Shown: piece after piece, positions 1-5,187 of the stretch | How positions within the stretch are numbered: position 1 is the stretch's first letter | Layout of the letters: the number at the start of each line of letters is the position of its first letter | Assembly: GCA_031276105.1 (NCBI GenBank) | Contig: JAISNS010000147.1 | Coordinates: forward strand, 1 to 5,187 | Length of the DNA stretch: 5,187 nucleotides | Reading direction: 5' to 3' | Source of the DNA: Dysgonamonadaceae bacterium | GTDB lineage: Bacteria; Bacteroidota; Bacteroidia; Bacteroidales; Azobacteroidaceae | The notes under the pieces: model-generated | The model's input: only the letters and a program-made list of their open reading frames with translations | Databases searched by the model: none | What the model was told of the DNA's origin: nothing | Position numbers and translations under genes: made by a program

Positions 1-17
1 AATTGGAAATTTAATGT

Positions 18-25
18 TAACTTTG
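18..25 (+). promoter_or_regulatory. Candidate -7 promoter box of Bacteroides type (TAnnTTTG)
   Basis: The octamer TAACTTTG matches the -7 consensus TAnnTTTG known for the primary sigma factor of Bacteroides. It lies 21 bases before the ATG at 47, so transcription would start near 30-33 and leave a leader of roughly 15 bases. The matching -33 box (TTTG or TTG) would fall at or before the left edge of the window and cannot be seen. The match covers only six fixed bases, so chance is possible. If real, it rules out the ATG at 14 as the start of the downstream gene. Confidence 0.4.
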
Positions 26-46
26 CGCTCAATCATTCGGAAAACT

Positions 47-1480
47 ATGCAATTGCTGCAAACGGAAATACAAAAAAAATTAGATTCTAACGTATTCAAA
101 CTCATTTCGGAAGCTGCCGCTGCGCTGCAATACGAAACGTATGTCATCGGAGGTTTTGTCCGCGACCTGGCGCTCAACCGGACGTCGAAAGACATCGACG
201 TCGTGTGCGTAGGAAGCGGTATTCAATTGGCGCAGGAAGTGGTTCGGCGCTGGGGAAAACCGGCGCATCTCTCCGTTTTCAAAAATTTCGGAACGGCTCA
301 CCTGCAATTCAACGGCTTGGAAGTGGAATTTGTCGGCGCTCGAAAAGAGTCTTACCAACGCCATTCGCGCAAACCGATGGTGGAAGACGGTACGCTGGAC
401 GACGACCTGAATCGCCGCGATTTTACCATGAACGCTATGGCTATATGCCTCAACAAAGAACGTTTCGGCGAATGGATCGATCCGTTCAACGGGCTGCAAG
501 ACATGGAAGACGGATGGATACGGACGCCGGCAAATCCGGATGTTACCTTCAGCGACGACCCGCTACGGATGATGCGAGCCGTCCGCTTTGCATCGCAATT
601 GGGATATTTCATCGAAGCCGAAACGTTCGAAGCTATCGAACGGAACAGGGAACGCATCCGCATCATTTCGCAGGAACGGGTGGTGGATGAACTCAACAAA
701 ATCATCCTGTCGCCCCGCCCTTCGGTCGGCTTTGAATTGCTGGAACATACCGGATTGCTGGAACTTATTTTTCCCGAACTAACCGCCTTGAAAGGCGTTG
801 AAACGAAAGAGGGAATCGGACATAAAGACAATTTCAGCCATACGCTCCGGGTGCTGGACAATCTGGCGCGGAGGAGCGATAATTTGTGGCTGCGCTGGGC
901 TGCCCTGTTTCACGACATCGGCAAGCCCCGAAGCAAACGTTTCGACCCGAAAACCGGATGGACGTTTCATGCCCACGAATTTATCGGAATGAAAATGCTC
1001 AAAGCCATTTTCCAACGGATGAAACTGCCGTTGAACGATAAACTGAAATATATCGAAAAACTGGTCTCCCTGCACATGCGCCCGATTGTCTTGTCGGACG
1101 ATGAAGTAACCGATTCGGCTGTCCGGCGACTCCTGTTTGAAGCCGGCGACGATATCGACGATCTGATGCTGCTCTGTGAAGCCGATATTACTTCCAAAAA
1201 CCCGGAAAAAGTCAAACGATTCCTTGCTAATTTCATGCTGGTGAGGAAGAAATTAAAGGAAATCGAAGAGAAAGACCGCATCCGGAATTTCCAACCGCCT
1301 ATTGACGGACTGGAAATCATGGAACTTTTTCATTTGCCCCCGGGAAGAATCGTCGGCGATTTGAAATCGGCAATTAAAGATGCGATTCTGGATGGAAAAA
1401 TCCCGAACGAATACGCCGCCGCTTATGCTTACCTGATGCAGCTGGCAAAAGAAAAGGGATTGGATACTGCAAATAAATGA
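47..1480 (+). CDS. cca: CCA-adding tRNA nucleotidyltransferase (class II, HD domain)
   Basis: This enzyme adds or repairs the 3'-terminal CCA of tRNAs in the cytoplasm using CTP and ATP; some relatives are poly(A) polymerases or add only part of CCA. Numbering from the ATG at 47 (477 residues), the class II nucleotidyltransferase head shows the GG of VIGGFVRD (35-36), the R39-D40 pair and the metal-binding DID (D49, D51). RRDFTMNAMA follows near 123-132, then DDPLRMMRAVRFA (170-182) and ERVVDEL (210-216), the usual motifs for ribose selection, base recognition and RNA binding. A C-terminal HD phosphohydrolase-like domain has H265, H289-D290 and D380, so its metal ligands look intact. Length fits Bacteroidota homologues. 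The frame is open to the left edge and an ATG also occurs at 14; I prefer 47 because family members have about 30 residues before GG and a -7 box overlaps the earlier ATG. Whether it adds CCA or only A cannot be read from sequence. Confidence 0.93.
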   Translation: MQLLQTEIQKKLDSNVFKLISEAAAALQYETYVIGGFVRDLALNRTSKDIDVVCVGSGIQLAQEVVRRWGKPAHLSVFKNFGTAHLQFNGLEVEFVGARKESYQRHSRKPMVEDGTLDDDLNRRDFTMNAMAICLNKERFGEWIDPFNGLQDMEDGWIRTPANPDVTFSDDPLRMMRAVRFASQLGYFIEAETFEAIERNRERIRIISQERVVDELNKIILSPRPSVGFELLEHTGLLELIFPELTALKGVETKEGIGHKDNFSHTLRVLDNLARRSDNLWLRWAALFHDIGKPRSKRFDPKTGWTFHAHEFIGMKMLKAIFQRMKLPLNDKLKYIEKLVSLHMRPIVLSDDEVTDSAVRRLLFEAGDDIDDLMLLCEADITSKNPEKVKRFLANFMLVRKKLKEIEEKDRIRNFQPPIDGLEIMELFHLPPGRIVGDLKSAIKDAILDGKIPNEYAAAYAYLMQLAKEKGLDTANK

Positions 1481-1499
1481 ACATTAAAAAAATAGACAC

Positions 1500-4181
1500 A
1501 TGAAAAAGTTTTTGAAAATCGCAGGGATTACCTTGCTCGTTATTGTATTGTTGTTGGCCGTTTTGCCTTTTGCTTTCAAAGGTAAAATCATCGAAATCGC
1601 CAAAAAGGAAATCAATAAATCAATGAACGCTCGCATTGATTTTGAACACTTGGGACTGAATTTCTTCAAAAGTTTCCCTAACGCTTCGGTGAGTTTGGAA
1701 AACTTCTACATTGCCGGCGTTGACGAATTTGAAGGCGACACCTTGTTTTTTGCCGAAAATCTTTCCGCCACGGTCAATATTAAAAGTTTATTCGGAAATT
1801 CGGGCTACGAAATTATCCGCGTAGGCTTGGAAAACGCTCGTCTGCACGCCGTTGTTCACGAAGACGGGAAGGCGAACTGGAACATCGTGCCGGAAACCGA
1901 AACGGAAATGCCGGCCGACACCACCGAATCGGCCCTCAAACTGTCGTTAAAAAAGGTGAGCATTCGCAATACCGGTATTTATTTCGACAACGATTCGAGC
2001 CGCATCTACCTTGCCGTCGAAAACCTGAATCTGGATCTTTCGGGCGACATGACTGCCGACGAAACGCGCATCCAAACCGGATTTACGATCGAAGCGCTGA
2101 CTTTCGTATCGGACAATATTCCTTTCCTCTCGAAAGCCCGGATCAACAGCAAAATCAATGTGGACGCCGACCTGAAAAACAATACATTCACCCTGGCCGA
2201 CAACAGCATTGAGATAAACGCCGTCAAAGTCGGTATCGACGGTCGGATAGCGCTCCCGGAAAAAGAAGGAATGGAAATAGAACTGAAACTGAACGCTCCT
2301 TCCATCCAATTCAAGGATGTTTTATCGCTGATTCCGGCCATTTATTCCAAGGATTTCGACGGATTAAAAACATCGGGCGAAGCTACGCTGAACGCCTCCG
2401 CCAAAGGACGAATGCAAGGCGAAGAACTGCCGGCTTTCGATGTGAACCTGACGGTGGCCGATGCTTTTTTTCAGTATCCGGGAATGCCGAAATCGGTTAC
2501 CGGTATTCAGGCCGACATCCGGGCGTCCAATCCGGGCGGAACGGCGGATAATACAACCGTTGCCGTTTCAAAGTTCCATTTTGAATTGGTCAATAATCCG
2601 TTCGATTTGAAACTGCATTTGAGCCATCCGGTTAGCGATCCCGACCTGACCTTGTCTGCTGTCGGAAAACTGGATTTAGGCATGTTGAAAGAAGTATATC
2701 CGCTGGATAATATGGATTTGAGCGGAAAACTGGACGCCAATTTGCAGCTTGCCACGCGCATGTCGGCCATCCAAAAAGAACAGTACGAAAACGTAAATGC
2801 TTCGGGAACGCTTCATATCAGTCAGTTAACGCTTCAATCGGAAGACTTGCCCGATATTCGACTGAACAATGCCAAGCTCGCGTTTTCGCCCCGCTACGTT
2901 GATTTGTCCGCTTTCGAAGCGCTCATCGGCAAGAATGACATCGCCGCTTCCGGAAAACTGGAAAACTTCATCCCTTATTTCCTGAAAAACGAAACGCTGA
3001 AAGGAAAACTGTCGGTCACTTCCAATTACCTTAATCTGAACGATTTTATGAAAGGTTCCGAAAATTCCGCATCCGCAGAAGATACTACGGCGCTTGCGCT
3101 CTTTGAAATCCCGAAGAATATCCGGTTCAATCTGGACGCCAACCTGAAACAGGTACTTTTCGACAATATGGATATCCGTAACCTAACCGGTCAGATACTC
3201 GTTTACGACGGGAAAGTAGATATGAAAAACCTTTCGTTGAACGCTTTAGGCGGAACACTGAATATCGACGGCTACTACGATACGGGGAAAAACCCCCAAC
3301 AACCGGATGTTTCCTTCGATTTGAAGCTCAAAAACGTGTCGTTTGCCGAAACGTTCTCAACCTTTGTTACCATTCGGAAGTTAGCCCCGATTTTCGAAAA
3401 CCTGAAAGGCAATTTCTCGACCAACCTCCATTTGACGGCTCCCATAGGCGAAGGATTTATGCCCATCCTTACCTCTTTGATTGCCGGCGGTTCGTTGCAA
3501 TCGAATCAGGTGGAAATAACGGAAGCCGGAGTGCTGACCGGTTTGGCCGGCGCTTTGGGTACGGCCGGCCTCTTGAAAAACGAATCCATGAAAGAACTGA
3601 AAGTAAAAGACATAAACCTGCCTTTCGACGTTGCGAACGGTCGGGTAACGACGAAACCGTTCGACGTCAAGTTCGGCTCGGGAAACATGAACCTGTCCGG
3701 AAGTACCGGACTGGATCAGACCATCGATTATACGGCCAAGGTAGATTTGTCCGACAAACTGTCGAACAATTATGTGAAAAACATTTCGGTTAAAATCGGC
3801 GGCACGTTTACGAAACCATCCTTTCATGTCGATACGAAAGGTATTGCCGATCAGGCGTTAGGCGCTTTAGCCGGTTCTATTTTGGGTACCGGATCGGAAT
3901 CGTCGCTAAACGAACAGGTGAACGAACAAATCGATAAACAAATCGAAAATATCCGCAAAGAAGCCAAAAACGCCGGCGACAAATTAGTAGCCGAAGCGGA
4001 AAAAGAAGGCAAGAAGTTGATCGACGAAGCAAACAAGGTGAAAAATCCGCTGGCAAAAATCGCAGCCGTAAAAGCAGCCGAAGCCGGAGCAAAAAAGTTG
4101 AAAGAGGAAGCACAGAAAAAGGCCGACCAACTGAATGCCGAAGCGGAAAAACAGATAGACTCTATACGAACTAAAAACTAA
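1500..4181 (+). CDS. AsmA-family envelope protein with C-terminal coiled-coil tail
   Basis: This 893-residue protein belongs to the AsmA-like group, whose studied members (AsmA, TamB, YhdP) are anchored in the inner membrane, span the periplasm and affect outer-membrane lipid supply. A short basic N-terminus and one hydrophobic segment (about 7-26) form the anchor. The N-terminal AsmA signature follows: a segment with FFKSFPNASVSLEN (55-68) and DGKANWNIV (122-130). A long run of short alternating beta segments, typical of a hydrophobic-groove lipid bridge, reaches the C-terminal AsmA core around 580-690 (GGTLNIDGYY and onward). A glycine/alanine-rich hinge (about 781-801) leads to a Lys/Glu/Ala-rich coiled coil (about 802-893). 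The ATG lies 19 bases after the cca stop with only an A-rich leader and no Shine-Dalgarno, usual for this phylum, so co-transcription is likely. The last three codons and the stop lie inside the downstream inverted repeat. Family membership is clear; lipid transport is inferred from relatives. Confidence 0.88.
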   Translation: MKKFLKIAGITLLVIVLLLAVLPFAFKGKIIEIAKKEINKSMNARIDFEHLGLNFFKSFPNASVSLENFYIAGVDEFEGDTLFFAENLSATVNIKSLFGNSGYEIIRVGLENARLHAVVHEDGKANWNIVPETETEMPADTTESALKLSLKKVSIRNTGIYFDNDSSRIYLAVENLNLDLSGDMTADETRIQTGFTIEALTFVSDNIPFLSKARINSKINVDADLKNNTFTLADNSIEINAVKVGIDGRIALPEKEGMEIELKLNAPSIQFKDVLSLIPAIYSKDFDGLKTSGEATLNASAKGRMQGEELPAFDVNLTVADAFFQYPGMPKSVTGIQADIRASNPGGTADNTTVAVSKFHFELVNNPFDLKLHLSHPVSDPDLTLSAVGKLDLGMLKEVYPLDNMDLSGKLDANLQLATRMSAIQKEQYENVNASGTLHISQLTLQSEDLPDIRLNNAKLAFSPRYVDLSAFEALIGKNDIAASGKLENFIPYFLKNETLKGKLSVTSNYLNLNDFMKGSENSASAEDTTALALFEIPKNIRFNLDANLKQVLFDNMDIRNLTGQILVYDGKVDMKNLSLNALGGTLNIDGYYDTGKNPQQPDVSFDLKLKNVSFAETFSTFVTIRKLAPIFENLKGNFSTNLHLTAPIGEGFMPILTSLIAGGSLQSNQVEITEAGVLTGLAGALGTAGLLKNESMKELKVKDINLPFDVANGRVTTKPFDVKFGSGNMNLSGSTGLDQTIDYTAKVDLSDKLSNNYVKNISVKIGGTFTKPSFHVDTKGIADQALGALAGSILGTGSESSLNEQVNEQIDKQIENIRKEAKNAGDKLVAEAEKEGKKLIDEANKVKNPLAKIAAVKAAEAGAKKLKEEAQKKADQLNAEAEKQIDSIRTKN

Positions 4182-4266
4182 AAACTAAAAGCTAAAAGTT
4201 ACGCGAAGCGACGCTTGTTTACTGCGCTTCGCGTAACTTTTAGCTTTTAGTTTTTAGCTTTTAGTT
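4169..4266. repeat. Near-perfect 42-bp inverted repeat made of heptamers
   Basis: The left arm (4169-4210) pairs with the right arm (4225-4266) at 41 of 42 positions; the only mismatch is A4177 against C4258. The loop is 14 bases (4211-4224). The left arm holds four head-to-tail heptamers at 4171-4198: CTAAAAA twice, then CTAAAAG twice, followed by a GC-rich core, TTACGCGAAGCG. The right arm mirrors this with CTTTTAG, CTTTTAG, TTTTTAG and CTTTTAG at 4237-4264. The arms cover the last three codons and the stop of the AsmA gene and end two bases before the stop of the FISUMP gene. Such a long, well-matched stem exceeds what termination needs and suggests a mobile or dispersed intergenic repeat, but a second copy cannot be seen in this window. 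Confidence 0.9.
4185..4250. terminator. Bidirectional rho-independent terminator between convergent genes
   Basis: The GC-rich inner stem (4199-4210 with 4225-4236, a 12-bp match) is preceded by A-rich and followed by T-rich sequence, so each strand reads as a stem followed by a U-rich tract (CTTTTAGCTTTTAG on the + strand and its mirror on the - strand). It lies directly after the AsmA stop on the + strand and the FISUMP stop on the - strand. The U tract is broken by AGC steps and can itself pair in the longer stem. Position and symmetry make a terminator role likely; strength is unknown. Confidence 0.72.
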
Positions 4267-4267
4267 T

Positions 4268-5187
4268 TTATTCTGCCGCTACGCAACGCACGGAGAGCCC
4301 GGAAGCCCTACCTCTGCTGTTAACGAATTGATTCTCACTGTCGAAGTCCATGCTCTTGCAGGAGGTAGTGCCGTGGCTACTGCTCCAGTAGAAGCCGTTG
4401 TTACCACGGTGGTCCAGATCACCATTGGTACTCTGCCGAAGACCGGCCACCGGCAGGTAGAGGTAATCGCCCACTTTCAAAAGAACAGAAAAATTAGTCG
4501 TGCTATTAATCCAAGTTCCTGACCTTGCAAGAGTATTATTATCAGTGCCAAGACTTCCGCCACTTTCAGTCTTGTTTACAGCAGCAGCAAGCTCAGAAAT
4601 CGTAGGCAAGCGCCAACCCGCAGGACAAGGCTGAGTATTCCAACGCTCGCCATTATTCAGATAATAGCTATCATCCCAAGTGTTGTTGGTATCATGTTCC
4701 GGTGTATTAACCATGGAAGCAGCCCTTGCACCAAAGCGATACCAGTGGCCATGATGAGCGCGAGTAATCAACTGAGAAGAAGATAGAATATCCAAGGCGC
4801 CCAAATTGTGGCAGGCAAAATTCAACCATTGAGTGGCGCTTATTTTTGCAGGACATACGCAAGTCCCGTCTTCCACCCGAATTTCCAGATAAGCCAGTTT
4901 GGTTTCGGTTGAGCCGTCCGGCTTATAACTCGCAATCAACTGAACACTCAAAGAATCCCCATTGTCAGGAACCAAATCCTGTATATTCGAACTGAATTGA
5001 ATCTTAAATTCTTTTTCATAATAGTTATCGACAGCAGTTCCGCTGGCCGCAGCCGATGCAGGAGGATAAACAGTTATCTCTTTCACCAAATTCGAAGGGT
5101 CGATATAATCCAAACTCAAATCGGAATAGGCAGCGCTGTGAATAAATTTATAAGTCTTTTCATAACTGCCGCCGGCAAAAGCATCAA
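4268..5187 (-). CDS. FISUMP-domain secreted protein, partial (5' end outside window)
   Basis: The reading frame is open from the right edge to the TAA at 4270-4268, giving 305 visible codons; the true start and any signal peptide lie beyond 5187. A TTG at 5119 is an internal codon, since the frame continues upstream without a stop. Visible residues 1 to about 105 are beta-rich and fit an Ig-like or other extracellular module. The rest matches the Fibrobacter succinogenes major paralogous (FISUMP) family: NFACHNLGA (122-130), then CPAGWRLPT (187-195, bases 4601-4627), YWSSS and a terminal GLSVRCV. Six cysteines (109, 111, 125, 187, 276, 301) suggest disulfides in an exported protein. FISUMP proteins are usually lipoproteins or surface proteins of unknown ligand with a C-type-lectin-like fold. 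The gene is convergent with the AsmA gene and its own promoter is not in view. Family assignment is firm; the role is not known. Confidence 0.85.
   Translation of the reverse strand, partial: DAFAGGSYEKTYKFIHSAAYSDLSLDYIDPSNLVKEITVYPPASAAASGTAVDNYYEKEFKIQFSSNIQDLVPDNGDSLSVQLIASYKPDGSTETKLAYLEIRVEDGTCVCPAKISATQWLNFACHNLGALDILSSSQLITRAHHGHWYRFGARAASMVNTPEHDTNNTWDDSYYLNNGERWNTQPCPAGWRLPTISELAAAVNKTESGGSLGTDNNTLARSGTWINSTTNFSVLLKVGDYLYLPVAGLRQSTNGDLDHRGNNGFYWSSSHGTTSCKSMDFDSENQFVNSRGRASGLSVRCVAAE
4274..4402 (-). other. Possible DGR-type variable region at the FISUMP 3' end
   Basis: On the coding strand, the codons from 4402 down to 4307 (from the NN pair before GFYWSSS to the RGR triplet) are rich in AAY and AGY: 25 of 32 end in C or T, and six of the seven serines use AGC or AGT. 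The following 33 bases (4306-4274) contain only two adenines, at 4280 and 4274. A variable stretch with mutable adenines followed by an adenine-poor conserved tail is how variable regions of diversity-generating retroelements end, and FISUMP-like lectin folds are among known targets. No template repeat, accessory gene or reverse transcriptase is in the window, so an ordinary FISUMP C-terminus is equally possible. Confidence 0.3.

Noticed and set aside
205..1320. Several open frames overlapping the cca gene on both strands (for example 205-690 +, 352-861 - and 967-1320 -)
   Set aside because: They lie wholly inside a gene with clear family motifs, and their products are low-complexity or Arg/Ser-rich translations without recognisable domains.
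1481..1499. Separate promoter for the AsmA gene in the 19-base gap
   Set aside because: The gap is A-rich with no TAnnTTTG box; co-transcription with cca is the simpler reading, although a promoter inside the end of cca cannot be excluded.
1947..4113. Open frames on the - strand opposite the AsmA gene, including 3381-3827 and the Leu/Arg-rich 3877-4113
   Set aside because: They are antisense shadows. The composition of the last one simply mirrors the Lys/Glu/Ala coiled-coil codons on the other strand.
4171..4264. CRISPR array or telomere-like repeat
   Set aside because: The heptamers are contiguous with no spacers, occur only four per arm and are arranged as a palindrome, so neither reading fits.
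4169..4266. Insertion sequence or attachment site
   Set aside because: There is no transposase or integrase gene, no clear target-site duplication next to the arms, and the space between the arms is only 14 bases.
4328..4522. 64-codon frame on the + strand opposite the FISUMP gene
   Set aside because: It is antisense to the conserved YWSS and preceding FISUMP segments and has no recognisable product.
5117..5119. TTG at 5119 as the start of the FISUMP protein
   Set aside because: The same frame runs on without a stop to the right edge (22 more codons), and the visible N-terminus lacks a signal peptide expected for this family, so the gene is truncated by the window.

Overview
The window looks like chromosomal DNA of a member of the Bacteroidota, most likely order Bacteroidales. 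The evidence is the type of all three proteins (an HD-domain CCA-adding enzyme, an AsmA-like protein with a coiled-coil tail, and a FISUMP-domain secreted protein), the absence of strong Shine-Dalgarno sequences, and a -7 promoter box of Bacteroides type (TAnnTTTG). Genus cannot be fixed from the sequence alone.

Layout: (1) 47-1480, + strand: tRNA CCA-adding enzyme / poly(A) polymerase family protein with a C-terminal HD domain. (2) 1500-4181, + strand: a large AsmA-family protein with one N-terminal membrane anchor, a long beta-rich periplasmic region and a charged coiled-coil tail. It follows gene 1 by 19 bases and is probably co-transcribed with it. (3) 4169-4266: a nearly perfect 42-bp inverted repeat with a 14-base loop, built of CTAAAAA/CTAAAAG heptamers around a GC-rich core, between two convergent genes. 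It overlaps the end of gene 2 and stops two bases short of the stop codon of gene 3, and is best read as a bidirectional terminator. (4) 4268-5187, - strand: the C-terminal 305 codons of a secreted protein ending in a FISUMP (Fibrobacter succinogenes major paralogous) domain; its 5' end lies beyond the right edge.

The first two genes are housekeeping functions (tRNA 3'-end maturation and envelope lipid homeostasis) with no obvious mechanistic link. The third is accessory in character. Its last ~45 codons resemble the variable region of targets of diversity-generating retroelements (DGRs): a YWSS...SVRCV C-lectin-like end, an AAY/AGY-rich stretch, then an adenine-poor 3' tail and a strong hairpin just downstream. 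No reverse transcriptase or template repeat is visible here, so this is a hypothesis only. No RNA genes, CRISPR arrays, insertion sequences or transposase genes were seen, and no stretch over 300 bases lacks a gene.
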